This document shows, piece by piece, positions 23,881 to 37,110 of a DNA stretch of 64,000 bases. Below the pieces are notes generated by a model that did not search any database, was not told the origin of the DNA, and worked only from the letters and a program-made list of their open reading frames with translations. This DNA is from Lates calcarifer (Eukaryota; Chordata; Actinopteri; Centropomidae), in the NCBI RefSeq assembly GCF_001640805.2, contig NC_066833.1, positions 976,757 to 1,040,756 on the forward strand. Direction: 5' to 3'. Position 1 is the first letter of the stretch, and every line of letters starts with the position of its first letter. The translations under genes and the position numbers were made by a program.

Positions 23881-23980
23881 TACATTCCAGAAGAGTGGTA
23901 TAATGGTAAATAACATATCCATGGCCAAAAATAAACAGAACTCCTGTTCAACATAAAGTGCCATTTCTACCATCTAAAAT

Positions 23981-23981
<1 letters not shown>

Positions 23982-24015
<34 letters not shown>

Positions 24016-24431
24016 CATTGAGGTGACACCAGAGACTTGAATTGCTTTGGTGATATGCAATTCTTTGTTGCATTATTTACACACAACCGTGTTCTTATTA
24101 ACGCTTCCACCCGACAGTTGTTTAAACTGAAACTTTCCATCCACCGGGCCAAACAACACAGTCTCATCTGTTTCATCCATCACCTTTGTCGTTAGCCTGC
24201 TACTGTGCTTTGTTGCTTTCCACGTGGGGCTTTGTTGCCTGACATCACTCTGTCGCATCGGTATGATCGGTATGCCAGGACTGAAAGGAACTTTCTCAGG
24301 TGCACTGAGAAATGTTTCTGTGTTGTCTGGAGTGCAAAAATAAAGTACAGTTAAATGCGTTAATTTTTTTTAACGCGTTATTTTTTCTGTAATTAATTAA
24401 TCGAAATTAACGTGTTACAGTCCCAGCCCTG
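23982..24431 (-). mobile_element. 5' end of a second hAT-type transposon (minus orientation)
   Basis: On the minus strand the end CAGGGCTGGGACTG is followed by text rich in TTAACGCGTTAA, a mark of a vertebrate hAT family. A frame from about 24258 then encodes DGKFQFKQLSGG and VVCK-CNKEL, the start of a BED-type zinc finger. The element stops at a 30-base T run (23982-24011 on the plus strand), so only the first roughly 450 bases survive. Confidence 0.65.
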
Positions 24432-26407
24432 ATAATAAGACATTGTAATCAATAAAAATTATGAAAGGACCTAAAAGCCAGGCTGTGGTAAACCAGAATT
24501 CTCATTAAAATGTGAACCTTTAGGAACCGCTGATGTGCTTAAAAACAAATTCCACTAATATTTAAACTCATCACTCATTTCACATCCTCTAACCCAATTT
24601 ATAAGCAGTGATATTACTTAACCAGTGAACAATGACAGAGAGATAGGAAACTGAATACTGTAACTTTCATCATAGTCCCCTCTCTGAAGTGAGTGAGTAT
24701 GACAGTTGCTGGGTGTTTGGTGATTCAGAATATGTCTTCTCTAAAATTGGCAGAGATAACGTGTCTCTTTGTTGCAGGTTATCACTGGAAACTTTGGATA
24801 GCCTGTTTAGCCATAAAAAAAACAACCGCAATAGTTAATAAAACTTACACGAGCTGACTTTGAATAGTAATAAATGTCAGCACTACAAAAGCTGGTGACA
24901 CTGCCCTGTGCTTACCTTTGTGTCCTGCTGAAAGAGACAGTTGCTGCTGGACGGAGATGCATTTGCACTGAAGGTATAGTGTGTTTATATACTATGTTTA
25001 CATATTTATTTCTATTTATGTATAAAATAAACAGATTTTTTAAAAAGAGGAGATCACTGTAACCTGTATTTTATGTGACAAGATGACACTGATCGCCCCA
25101 GGGAACAAGGTCCTATTTTTACAGGGAGGGATAACAAAATGCCTCTGGTAATAATAACAGAAAAGTGTAGACAAAACACAAATGAGCTGCTGAATGCACA
25201 CCCAGTCTCTGACCTTTTATGACAACACATCCCATCAAGTCACTCAGGTGACTGACCAGTTACCTCTGGTTGTCCCAAATGAGGACAGAGGCACAAACAT
25301 TCAAACTTTGAGTTAACTCAAACCACTGAACTCTAATAAGGACCAGCTGGTTACCCAGTTTCAGACACAACAGAGCACCTGCTTAATGTTGTGAATAATG
25401 CAAAACTTCTGAAAATCCTTCCACCCTCTAAAAAAGTAATTTTCTCTACTTAATAAACATGAAAAAGCACCTATAACAGTAAACCATACATTTCTGTCGG
25501 AATTTGAGTTACTCTGGACCTGTTGCACAATTCCTTTTTTGTCCATCAAGGTCAAGGAAAATTGGTAAGGAAAGGAGAATATTTTGACTACTGGACAGCA
25601 GCCATGATTTCACAGGCCTATGTGGTACAACATCAATGTAACATGACTGGCTGTGTTTAAATGAGCTGTTTACCTACCAGTTTGGAAGAAATGTTGAAAC
25701 TTAATTTTACACTCACATTAAATGCAAAATATTGTCTAGCAGTGGAGAACACTGACAATGTTTTGCTTCTAATTCACATCACTTCTCTTACTGAAGTTTG
25801 CATGCTAAGCAGCTAGCCCTGGGCCAGACTGGCTTGAAGAATTAACTGTGCTCAGAGGGCATATTGTAACCACTTATATTATAAATGCAGCAACAGCTGA
25901 TGGTCCCTGTAGGCGACTACCACCAACTCCTGGTAAGAAACCACCTTTGGCAGCACAGAAAACTTTTTAACATGAACACTGCATTTATAATAAAGAAAAG
26001 TATTATTATTTTACACATTTACTGTGAGACGAAGATTTAAGCCAAATAAAGACAATGCTTATAATTTTTGTAATATAGATAAGGGAATCACATCACATGT
26101 TTGTTTTGTTTTTTTTACTTTACGTACCATTTATTTTGGATGGATATGCACTGTCTATGTACACTGATACATTCAGTGTGATGTATTTTATGGTCAGTGG
26201 GGTTGAATTTATTGTACAACTTACTTATAAACTTTTTTACTACTGCTGTCAATAGATTATTGTCTTTTTCATGGATTGTCTCTAGTTGTGATCCTGATAT
26301 AATCATTGTCTGTCTTTCATTGAAGTAACACTATATCTTCCAAATATCAATTTAAATTTTCCCGGTTTTACTGCAGCTGTGATGTTTCAAGCATAAAACT
26401 CATCAAA
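24432..26407. other. Intergenic, no feature recognised
   Basis: About 2 kb of AT-rich DNA without recognisable genes, repeat ends or unusual structure. Confidence 0.5.
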
Positions 26408-27675
26408 CCACACTGTCCAAATTATTATGCATATACTGTTTTTGTTCATTCAACAATTATATTGTAATATGGATTTTAGTAAACAAAATTACCAATGATG
26501 ACAATGGCATTTTTTTTCAAGTTTCAAAACACTCAACAATTTCTAAAGGACTGAAACAGAAATCTTATAAATTTTTTTGCATTAGGAGTAATGTTTTTCA
26601 AATCAAAGCTATTTCAATCAAAAACATCTTTACAGATCAAGTTACATATTAACATAGGAGCCCTTTGATATCACCTTAATAACTCTCTCATCCATTGAAG
26701 TTGTAAGTCCATGTATAGTTTCTGCCTGTATTTCCTTTGAGGATGCCAGAATTGTCTCCCAAAGTAGCTGTTTTGAGATAAACTGCCGTCCTCAATGGTA
26801 CTTTTTGCAGCATGGGATGGTGCATTGTCTTGCATGAAAATGATTTCACCTTCAGGCACCTTAAAGGGGCCTACCAACTCACTCCCTATGATTCCAGCCC
26901 AAAACATCACTCCACCACCTCCTTGCTCACATTGCAGCCTTATTGGGACATGGTGGCCATCCACCAACCATCTAGAACTCCATCCATCTGGACCATCCAG
27001 TGTAGCACAGCATTCATCAGTGAATAAAACTGTTTGAAAATTAGTCTTTATATATTTCTGAGCCCACTGCAATCGTTTGTGGGCATTGGTTAAGGGTGGC
27101 TGAAATGCAGCTTTACACACATCAGCAAGCCTCTGGAGGATCCTGCATCGAGAGGCTCTTGGGACTCCAGAGGCACCAGCAGCTTCAAATACCTGTTTGC
27201 TACTCATCAGTGGATTTTTCACAGCTGCCCTCATAATACAATGAATTTGCCTTACAAAAACTTTCCTTAATATGCTTTTATCTGAATGAACCCGTCTGGG
27301 CTCTGAATCACACACACTACACTCACAGTACAATGATCTTTCTTAATTTTTTGTGAAATATAAATATATATATAATAAATAAATTACCTTTTGCAAGGTA
27401 CTGCACTACTTCACGCTTTTCATCTGCAGAAAGATCTTTCTTTTTCTCCATATTGCATGAAACCTGTGACTTGCTTAATAATGTGGAACAACCTCCTAGT
27501 TATCCCTTTAATTAGGCTCACACGGCAATCTAATTACCAAACCTGTCTGAGATTGATGTCAGTGATGTAAACTGACAGAAGATGCAGCACAACTGCTAAC
27601 TTTAATTGAACAACAAAAAATCTAATATTTGTTTGATTGAAATCGTATTTGCATAATATTTTAACTAACTGGGGT
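26408..27675 (-). mobile_element. Tc1/mariner-like transposon carrying a decayed transposase
   Basis: Left end near 26410 reads CACTGTCCAAATTATTATGC. The inverse of the right end near 27651-27675 reads CAGTTAGTTAAAATATTATG, a plausible but diverged terminal repeat pair. The transposase lies between on the minus strand. Boundaries are approximate and target TA bases are not clear. Confidence 0.75.
26671..27452 (-). pseudogene. Mariner/Tc1-like transposase, long but inactivated
   Basis: An ATG at 27452 starts MEKKKDLSADEKREVVQYLA. After an AT-rich break at about 27345-27395, a 220-codon frame runs from 27333. It contains KQVFEAAGASGVPRASRCRI (second helix-turn-helix region), TVLFTDECCATLDGPDGW (first catalytic Asp), GGGGVMFWAGI and IIFMQDNAPSHAAK (second catalytic Asp). 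The third catalytic acidic residue and the C-terminus are lost; the frame ends in unrelated text. The AT-rich break begins GTAATTT and ends TTAAG, so it could be a mini-intron or simply an insertion. Confidence 0.85.
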
Positions 27676-28329
27676 GTGTTCTCTGTCTTTCATTGTTTAC
27701 TGACCCAGAGCTTGATTTGTAAGGTAATCAGTTTATTATTCTTACTTGTCTTGAATATGGCCCACCTGGCTTTCCACACTAAAAATAAATATGGGACATA
27801 TTTCTATAGCATGATTCATGAAAGGCATAGTCAGATATTGGCTTTACTCTGCAGAGGAGAGCCTATTTTCTATCATCACATTACCAGATGGATGAAGATT
27901 GTATATGCATTTTTTCGCCATAGTACTATTTGACCTTATTTGATTGATGGGAATGTTACAGGATATGTGGAGAGGAAAGAGAGGTTATGGCAGGGCATTG
28001 TGATGAGTGACAGCATTAGGAGTACCAAGCAGATTGGTTTGTGATGAACACTGAAGAATTTCTAGCTTAGTCGCGGTGCATCTGTTGCTACAGCCAGAAG
28101 TAAGAATAATTTTAAAAAGTTTTAGGAAAAAGGATGAGAATGAGGTAAAGTGGGTGTGTATGCTCAAGTGGCTTTCTTTTCCCTTTCTATATTTTTCTTA
28201 TTTAGCCTGATGCTTCAGCACAGAGCCTCATGAAGTAAAACAATGAGTAGTACCAAGTAAGTGTATTTGAGTGTGTTTACATCAGTGTAGATAGAACTGC
28301 ATCTGAGATCTGAGACACAGCATTTTTAA
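27676..28329. other. Intergenic, no feature recognised
   Basis: No gene or repeat end recognised. Confidence 0.5.
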
Positions 28330-28560
28330 CATATAGTTCCCAAAGTTTAGGGGTTCAAAAGTAGTAGGACATACACATGAAATAAAATCATACTTAATAT
28401 TTTGTGGAAAACTGCAGTTAATGAAATGTTGGACCCATAGACATCACCAACACTTTTTATTTTCCTTGGTGACACTCTCCCAGGCCTTCACTGCAGCCTT
28501 CAGGTCTTGCTAAAGATGGCAGTGGTGGTGGTGGAGTGGGGTTGTCCACCTTAACTCTGG
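28330..28560 (-). mobile_element. Probable DNA-transposon remnant (Tc1/mariner-like, tentative)
   Basis: Minus-strand text includes AVKAWESVTKEN followed by TTGGTGATGTCTATGGGTCC. The outer text is AGTAGGACATACACATG and GGGGTTCAAAAGTAGTAGG. I recall this arrangement from a widespread fish element whose coding region ends just before its terminal repeat. No second end was found. Confidence 0.4.
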
Positions 28561-31389
28561 TCTTCAGTAAGTGGAATGCAGCTCAATCAGACTCAGTTGA
28601 GCCGAGGGTATTCCATTTCTTCATTGTGAAAAGCTCTTTGGTTGCTTGAATGATGAAATGTCATCCACTGACTTTTGATGCATTTGGCTGAATCTGCGCT
28701 CACATAATGCTCCTTTATACCTCTGTATTAATCCTGTTCAGTCAGCAGTGAAATCATCAGTAAATGCCAATGCCAGTTCCATTGGCAGCCTTACACCCTC
28801 ACCCCCCGCCCCACTACACTTTCCTTTTCCATCATTTTGATATAGGTTGATTTTTGTTTAATTGGTCTGTCAAGGTGGGGTAGATATTTTTAAGCTTGGT
28901 TCCTTTTAAAATCAGATTTTAGTTTGGGGTTTATTGTTTAAATCTATTTGGTTGCTGCGTTTTTATTATACATGATTTTAGTGTGGTTATTGCATGCTGT
29001 ATTATTTTATTGTGTGATTTTCTTATGGAATTTTATTATATGTGTGTTTGACATATTGCATGGACTGAGGACTAGATTGATGAGGGACAGCTCTACTAAT
29101 TACCCACCACACAGGTTAACAGCAAAAAAAAATGGAAACAGAAAGGACAGACTGGATGGAGGAAGAGGAGTAGCGGCGCGCACATTCAGAGGACTTGAAC
29201 AGTAATTGAGGTAGGAGCACAAGGAATCCGCCGAGGAAACTGCACAGCGAGGCAGGATTTTTACATGAATCATTTATTCATATCACTTATCTCTGAGTCT
29301 GACCAAAAGTGAAAAACAGAATTTAGCTGCCTATAATGGCCATTATGCTATTTTATAGGTGCATTTGGGACAACCTGCATATTCATCAGGCCAAATGCTT
29401 TTCATGGTGAAGCGATGGAATACCCTTGACTGTCTGATTGTACTGCATTCCTCTTATTGAAGACCAGACTAAGATCTGATCTACTGATCAGAGGCTCATT
29501 CAAGTAACTCAGATTTACAATCCAGTCTCCATCTGTTATAAATAAGACTGTACCTCAAGTTTCAACCTGATCATTGCTTACTAAGTAGCATTGTGATAGT
29601 AGGAAAAATGGCATCAGAACTAAGTGAAAGTGTCAGAAGCTAAGTTGTTATTTTAAGCTAAAAGTGGTTTTCTCGGCGGCAAATCATGGCTAAACTAAAT
29701 GTAAGGGGGAGTAGTGCGTGAGATAAACATGGTAAGAGGTTTAAGTCCTCTCCTTGTTTAGATAAACAGACAAAGATACCTAAGCTTTTATTTCATGCGG
29801 ATTGACAGAGTCTGTTTAATAACAGTGGAATTCTCGTAAGTACCTATATTTATTTTTAGATAGCCGAGGCATTTTACTGAGTAGTTAATAATTTCATTCT
29901 GAAGAGCAGGAGCAGAGGGCCAATCTAAATATGTATTCAGGATGAGAGGGTCAAATGATAAAAGCTTTTTTCTCTCCTTTACTCTGACTGCAATCTACAT
30001 TTGTCATAAGGACTTATTGCCTTAACTGGAGCATGCATCATTTCAAACATATCTTCATGTGCAGCTGTGTTCAGCACTGCTGCAGCAGGACAACAGGACT
30101 GCTCCTATAGCTACAATATCTTTTAATCTAAAAGTTTGTCTTTTATGCACTGAGAAAGGTTCAAGGTCTTCAGAGCTTGCACAACACAAAATAATAATTT
30201 GATTATATATAATTGTGTTCATGGTTATAGAAACAACTTTCTAATTCTTGATAATCTGTGAAATACAGCCCATAGCAAACAAATTAATCTGGAATTGCAA
30301 GAGAAGTGCAGCTGCTAAAAATAATATGTGACTGAACATGATTCATCCTTATGCCATCTACCAATTTATTTATTTATTTTATTCTGTTCATATCTGAGGA
30401 TTTATGTGGGAAGAAATCTACCAGAATGAACAATTGCTGTGTTTAGCTTGAAGGTTCATTCTTTACCTGGGCAATAATAAAAAAAAAAATTTAGGCCTAC
30501 TTACTACTTTTGATTTCTAGGAGAGTGCCTAGCCACATCTAAAAGCCTTAAAAAAAACATGTAAGTGGACCTTGAGTTAAGGGTGTTATTTTTTTCAAAC
30601 TATTGATAATTGTAACATTTTGTTTTCAGACTAAGCCTCTTCAAATGGTTCAAGCATCTAGAAGTTTAATTAAATCCAGAAAATATTAACACATCACACC
30701 GATTTTAGTTTCCTTTCACTGTATAAAATAGCTTGTCATGGACTGTATGAAGTGTACTGGTATTGAGGTGGTTACCAGGGATGTGATCAACACTACAGTT
30801 GTGCAGTCAGACACAATGAGACACCTTGAGGGTTGCTTCAGTTGTGATTTATTGCTGCTTAGGATAGCTCAGGTAGCATTGTCATTAAATTAAATGCATA
30901 GACTATTCTCTTTTACAATAATCAACATAATCATCATCATTTGGATTTAAACAGAAGTAACTAAATCCGTATACTACAAAAAGAACTCAAATGTCACTCA
31001 GACAAACAATGGCGGAGAGAGCCCAGTGTTCTGCTGCAGGGACTTCAAAAGGCCTCACACCTGCACAGGCTCCTATTTCCTGCTTTCCTCAGACCTCTCC
31101 TCCTACAGGCCTGTTCTTCACAACACATTTGATTCCTATCCATGTCAGATCAGACTTTCTTTGCTTCTAATAACATACAAACTGAAAACTACTGCATCCT
31201 CTCTCTCTCTCCGACCATCCCGGGACTTCTGGCTGTTGGTCATTCCAGATTCTTGTAGACATAAGAATGATGTGATTAATTTTGCCTGTTGTGTGTTTGT
31301 CTATCTTCTTTCCAGGTTTTCATAGTGAAAAGGAGGTCATGTAGCTCAGGTCCTATTTGTTGGCAGCATCTGGAGGTTGCAAGATGTCC
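28561..31389. other. Intergenic, no gene recognised
   Basis: About 2.8 kb, AT-rich, with low-complexity TTTA tracts near 30366. Parts of 31020-31260 resemble degraded LINE coding text, but no motif is certain. Confidence 0.4.
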
Positions 31390-31710
31390 TCCCAGATCAT
31401 ATTCTTCATTAATGTTACTATCTATAATGCTGCCATCCCGATTGTCTCTACTATAAATGTTGCTATATTCTGTATACATGACATCAATTTCATGTCTGTC
31501 CATCCTGGAAGAAGAATCCCTCCTCTGTTGCTTTTTCTCAGGTTTCTTCCATTTTTTTCCCAATTAAATGTTAAATTGTGGAGGGAGTTTTTTCTTTGAT
31601 GGTCTTGGGACAGAGTATAGTAATGGTGTACAAATTGTTAAGTTCCTTAAGACAAATTTGTGATATGAGATAACTGTATTATGTAAATAAATTTTGACTT
31701 GACATGACTC
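31390..31710 (+). mobile_element. 3' UTR of an L2-type LINE
   Basis: Diagnostic text in order: CTGTCCATCCTGGAAGAAG, ATCCCTCCTCTGTTGC, TCAGGTTTCTTCCATTTTTT, GGAGTTTTTTCTTTG, then a tail TGTAAATAAATTTTGACTTG. This is the conserved 3' region of fish L2-type LINEs, also borrowed by SINEs. No reverse-transcriptase text was recognised immediately upstream. Confidence 0.65.
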
Positions 31711-32673
31711 TTTAAATTTAGTGTTAATTAACAAATGTTAGCACTATAAGAAGCTAAATTAAGATGGTGAAGGTGGTAAACATATTCATCAGCAAATTAG
31801 CATTGTCATTGTAAGCATTTATCATTTCCCTCAAAGCACCACCCTCTGGGATTTGATAGCAGTAGAAAAAAGTGCCTGTGGCATAGAAGAGTAAAACTTG
31901 TAAAATGAAAAAAAGTTTTACAACTTCAAACAGAATTATGTGTACCTGTTGAACTCAGTGACAGTACCAATGTTAGGTTTGTCCCTACATTCAGCAAGAC
32001 TGCTAATTAGTACATTCTGTTTAAGAATGTGGATCTGGCAGTTGGTGAAATGATCAGCATGCTGATCCTTACCTCAGGATGTGTTGGCATGCAGGACTGG
32101 CAGAGTAAACCAAGTTTAATCAGTCAAATGTGACCAGCAAGCCAAGAGGGAAGGAGACAGCACCTTACACAGGGACAGGGTGGACATCATTTCTGTTATT
32201 TTTCAAGAGGCTGCTATACCAGAAGAGTGTCAAGACAGCTCAATTAGTCTCTCTCTCCACCATCAGTGTATTTGACGCAGATCTGATCAAAAGAAGATTT
32301 TGAGCTGCTATTTAAGCTGAAATTAGAATTACATCAGTGTTTTTGGTCAGATCCTAGCAAATTTAAATAGCATGCACTATTTTTATTGCCTTTAATGAGA
32401 ATCTATTTATTGTGTTTTCATCAATTGTTTTCTTTGACAGTATGTACTGTGCATGGATGCAAGTATCAGTAGTGCAGTAGAGTAGTAACCAACATCTATA
32501 CGTATGGAAGCAAGTTATAGCTGTGATATTTTCTGATATTTTAGAAGCAACTGAGTACTCCTTGTAAAAAAAAAAAATCAGTCTTAAAAACTGTGAAATT
32601 CTAGCATGAGGATGCCAGAAAAAAACATGTTAATATGCGGTAGGATACTGTCATTTTCAAAAATTATAAAATA
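31711..32673. other. Intergenic, no feature recognised
   Basis: No gene or repeat end recognised before the Tc1 left end. Confidence 0.5.
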
Positions 32674-32838
32674 ACAGTTACTGGTTGCAAAGTATATGAA
32701 CCCTTTAGAATTTTCTTTCATTCTTCATATATATCACATAAAACATCATCAGATTTTCTTGCAAGTCCTAAAAGTAGATTAAGAGAATCCAATTAACAAA
32801 AGAGCCAAAAATATTACACTTGATCATTATTTATGTAT
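32674..32838 (+). mobile_element. Left end of a Tc1-like transposon, cut by endogenous retrovirus 1
   Basis: Text such as TATGAACCCTTTAGAATTTT, ACATCATCAGATTTTCTTGC and AAGTCCTAAAAGTAGATTAA is the long terminal repeat of a common fish Tc1-like family. It stops where the retroviral LTR begins and resumes after the provirus at 39648 with TTTATTTATTGAGGAAAATG, which is the expected continuation. Confidence 0.8.
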
Positions 32839-33203
32839 TGGAAATTCTCAAATGATTCATGATAATTGTGATTTATTAATGATCTGTATTAATAATCTGT
32901 ACTTGTACAATTGTGCCTTATAAAATATCATATGCTCAGTACTTTTCCACATCAAAAAGCTCACAGGGCACCTCGCCCCATCAAGGACGGGGCCTGATAC
33001 AGGGTTGCATAGCTGTGTAATCTCTGACGCCTTTCTCTCAGAGCTGCACTGTTGTGTAGTCTTCAGAAGATGTTCTCCTTTTCATCTCCGGACATAACCT
33101 TGTTTCTTTTCCATTTAACCTGTAATCTATTGTACTCGGTACTCATTGTGTATCTCATGCTTGAGGAGTACAGTAGGTCCGTTTGCAAATGTAAGAATTA
33201 AAC
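32839..33203 (+). repeat. 5' LTR of endogenous retrovirus 1, truncated in U5
   Basis: Begins TGGAAATTCTC and matches the 3' LTR up to ATTAAAC at 33203, then diverges. Contains a TATAAAA-like box near 32920. The last roughly 54 bases present in the 3' LTR, and any tRNA primer-binding site, are missing. Confidence 0.9.
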
Positions 33204-33434
33204 AAACAAAAAATTGAGAGAGTGTAAAAGAGTAAAATTGAATTGAAAACTGAATGATGAAATCCAAGGTCCCTACAACCACCTCAGAAATAATAAATTC
33301 TAAAATTCTTAAAATAAAAAATAAAAAAATTAGTTAAAAAAACAAATTCTTAAATAATAATAATAATCGAGTAAGAGAAGAAAATAATAATACAAAAATA
33401 ATAGTAGTACTAAAGGTGCAATATTAAAGATCGA

Positions 33435-34574
33435 TTGGGTTCCAGAAGATTCAAGTCTATGATCATCAAATATGGAAAATCAAGTGTTGGCCAACTTAAG
33501 GTATGGGTTGAAGAGTGTGGTTTCCCATGTACAGGAAGTTTTAGCCTAAATCAGCTACAGTTATTAAGAACCAAATTAGAAGAAAAAGAAAAATTCAGTA
33601 AAGCTACACAAAAGGGGAAAAGAAAAGTGTTTAAAGCAGACTGGGAAGCATTTGCATGTTGGTTTAAGGAAGCACAAATCAGGGACAGAAAACAAAAGGC
33701 AGGGACAGAATCACTAATCCCTATGTCTCAGTGCCTCAGTCCCTGATCTGGACTCGGCTCCACCCAGAAGATGGCCAGCCATGGAGGCCAGTGCTCCCGA
33801 CCTGAAGGTGAAGAACGACCCCGACATGGATGCAGCTGCTGCAGCTTCAGCAGCCGCCACAGCCCCAGCTACAACACCACCTCAGCCTGAACAACGACCA
33901 CAGGTGCCAGCAGGGGACAGGACCTCCCAGTTAGTTTATAAACCATGGACATTCAACAACATGAAGGAAGCCGCTTCTCAACTCCCCGTAGTCGAAAACG
34001 GGGGAGCAGAATATGTGAAACAGCTCCTGATTTTTTGCCAACAGTTCAGACCCACAACCACTGAACTGCGATGTCTACTCCTGGCCCAGATGGGGAACAA
34101 GTGGTCCAAGGTAGCTGGAGACTTTACAGCAGGAGAACTCAGACTGGCTGACGCAGCCTGGGAAAATGATGAGAATGCTGCGTACAGACAGGCAGTGGCT
34201 GAGCTCTGTGACAGGATCAGGGCAGCTTTCCCTCTGAGTTTGGACATGGGCAAAATCTCAGCCTGTAGATTTGAGAAATTGAGACTGTATTTGATTATCT
34301 CACCAGACTCACAGAGGTCCACACAACACACAGTGGCCCCCAAAGATCAGTTCACATGGGGGGTGGGGGGGCACCCAATAACCCCCTGGGGAGCGCACCT
34401 GCGAGACCGTTATGTCATCAAACCAGAGAAAGGTTCCTGGATGAGAGAGGACATGGGGGCAGAGGAAGAGGAAGGGGCTGTGGGAGATCAGATGCCTGCT
34501 TCAGGTGTGGCAAGACAGGTCACTGGGCCAAAGAGTGTCCTGTCAACGAGGACAACGAGGACAAGGCAGATTGA
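33435..34574 (+). pseudogene. gag remnant of endogenous retrovirus 1
   Basis: A matrix-like frame (33435-33746; its first codon is TTG, so the true start is uncertain) is charged and ends in a stop. A second frame opens at ATG 33781 and carries alanine/proline-rich text, then capsid-like text (LVYKPWTFNNMKEAASQLP, AAYRQAVAELCDRIRAAFP). A frameshift near 34285 moves the reading to a third frame. That frame has an arginine/glycine-rich stretch and one CCHC zinc knuckle, CFRCGKTGHWAKEC, ending at 34574. Gag normally builds the virion core and binds genomic RNA; here three frames are needed, so no full product is possible. Confidence 0.85.
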
Positions 34575-34869
34575 CTACCGGTGGAGCCGGGGCCAGTGAG
34601 GGATGCATCTGGTTCTGACGCAGAGACCAAGAGACCAAAATCACCAAACAACAGATAAGTGAAAATCCACACACACAAACACACACACACACACACGAGA
34701 ATTAGAGTTAGAGACATACAACGCACAACAGCTCCTTTTGCAAGCCATGCAACATCTTGAGTCCACACAAAAAACAAATGAAGGGAAAATTTCTGAGTTT
34801 TACACAAAATACACACACGATGCATTCAGAAAAATGCCAAAACATACAATCCCAGCCCAAGGCCAAAAC

Positions 34870-37110
34870 ATCTTCTTTTTTTTTTTTTTTTTGGTAGATT
34901 CTGGAATCTAAATCTAAATGGTACAGGCAAGGCTAGGATAAACAGGAATTTCAACTTTGACTGGTTATAATGGTTTGTTGATCACTCTGCTGTATCAGTT
35001 ACTCTGTCTAACCCATCATGTCAAATTTTATTCAAGGTGCCACACTCCGATGCCGATCTGATCCCGATCCGATCCCCATATTTCATTGGTCAAACCCAAA
35101 AAACAGGAGGTGGGAGGATTTAGGACCTTGGATAAAAACATGTGACGAGGCCTCAGGGTGGAACGCAACATCAGACCCTGGTATTGACTTCTATTCACAT
35201 TTAAAGGTGCACCAGAAAAGGTTTTCTACTGTAGTGACTGCGGTAAGAACTGTTGAGCTCATTCAAAAAAAAAGGATCCATTTGATTTGTATCACAAATG
35301 TTACAGTTTTGTAAACAACATTTCGAAACTCCTGAGTTAAATCAGGTGCCATCTTGTTTGTGGGTGAAACACAAATATGATGTAGGATTGATCAAAGGTG
35401 CCAAACCAATTGTGATCACACCAAAATTCTTGTACAGACCATGCAAAAATCAGTATCGATTGAAAAGAAAGAAGCAGTTGATGGCATTAAACCAGTGTTT
35501 GAATCTCTCTTTAAAGCTGGAGTGATTATCCCATGTGGAAAATCTCGAACACCAAATTTTCCTGTGAAAAAAAAATCTAGATATTCTGGACAGCCTGATG
35601 AATGGAGATTTGTTCAGGTTCTGCAAGCAGTAAATGCAGCAGTCCACACGAACACTCCAAATGTTCCAAATTCACACTTGCCTTGCTAAATCATTTAGCT
35701 AATAATGGTCACAAAGCCAGTGTGTCTAAATTACAATTTGTCTTGGGGAAAGAAAAAGCATATTTTGTTGGGTCATGTGATCACAGCAGAGGGCAAACCC
35801 TCTCACCCAAACATAGTGAAGCCATCCAAAACATTCCACAACCAGATACAATAAAACAGGTTATGAGTTTTTAGGCAATGACGTCATACTGCAGACAGTG
35901 GATCCCTAACTACGCTGAAATCAAGGCACCATTGGCTGCAATTGCTCATGGGAAAGGCCTCACAGCCAGAGATAAGGTAACATGGACACCGGAAACAGAG
36001 AAAGCTTTCGTTAACTTGAAATTGGCTTTGCAATCTCCTGCCACTCTGAATGATTGCACAACTTCATCCACACAGACTATTGACAAATGGGGGGAGGAAT
36101 ACATGACTTACACAAGAACATGGGGGACGACAGAGACCTGTAGTTTACTTTTCAACTTTTTAACTGCCTCAGAGAGAGAGAGCATTAATAGCATCACGTG
36201 ACATTGTGGGGTATGCTGACCTCACCTTGCTGGTTCCTCATGCAGGTTTAAATGATTTTGCTCGAACAGAAAACCTCTCATCTGTTAGTAATAGCAAGGC
36301 TGCTCAGATACAACACAGTTTTGCTTGGAATGTGTAACATCACTGTCAAAAGATGTAATGTTTTAACATTGCTACTCTTCTCCCAACACCAGATGATGGA
36401 CAACCACATGACTGTGTGGCAGTGATAACGGAAACCTGCTGTCCCAGATCTGACCTGTGGGACACACCTTTGCAGAACGCTGACCTGGAACTGTTTGTGG
36501 ACGGTTCAGCCTCAGGAGACCCAGCAACTGGTAAAAACCAAGCGGGCTATGTTGTAACAACACAACATTGACACTATTTTGGCTGAATCACTCCCCTCAA
36601 ATTACTCTAAACTTGGCAAAACAGTCAATATCTACACAGACAGTAGATATGTATGGAGAGTGGTGCATGATTTTGGCCGCCTTTGGGCCAGTAACAATTT
36701 CTTAACATCCATTGGGAAAACCCATTGCCCACCATACTTTGGTTGCTGATCTCCTTGATGCTGTCTTCCTTCCCACACAGGTTGCTATCTACAAATGTGA
36801 AGTATACACTAACCATCATGATTTTGTTTCACAGGTGAATGCCAGAGCGGATCCTATGGCAAAAGCAGTGCAAACAAAAACTGACTTTTCATTGCTTTAC
36901 CGCTTTCTAACTCATCTTCAATACTCACAGCTGATTTTCAGAAATTGCAGGCCAGAAACACCCAGGAAGATAGACTCGCTTGGAAGAAAGCAGGCTGCTC
37001 TTTCACCGACAAAGTCAAAGGAAACCTTGTTTACCCAAATACCTGTTTCATCATTATGTGAAGTTGACACATGGCAAGAACCATGTGTCAAAAGGAGGTA
37101 TGATGACTGA
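34870..37110 (+). pseudogene. Protease/pol remnant of endogenous retrovirus 1
   Basis: Blocks in order: protease start LVDSG near 34890; a spacer block with RRWEDLGPWI at 35018-35270; reverse transcriptase fingers (GVIIPCGKS, EWRFVQ) at 35441-35650. A junction then skips the palm with its catalytic aspartates. The remainder has thumb/connection text (SYCRQWIPNYAEIKAPLAAI, VTWTPETEKAF) at 35700-36060, RNase H blocks (ELFVDGSASG near 36490, IYTDSRYVW near 36635), and short uncertain text to 37110. Nearly all of the integrase is missing. Frequent frame changes and stops show long-standing decay. Confidence 0.85.

Noticed and set aside
33435..33746. Start of the matrix-like gag frame as a true initiator
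   Set aside because: The first codon is TTG, not ATG; the frame is kept only as part of a gag pseudogene.
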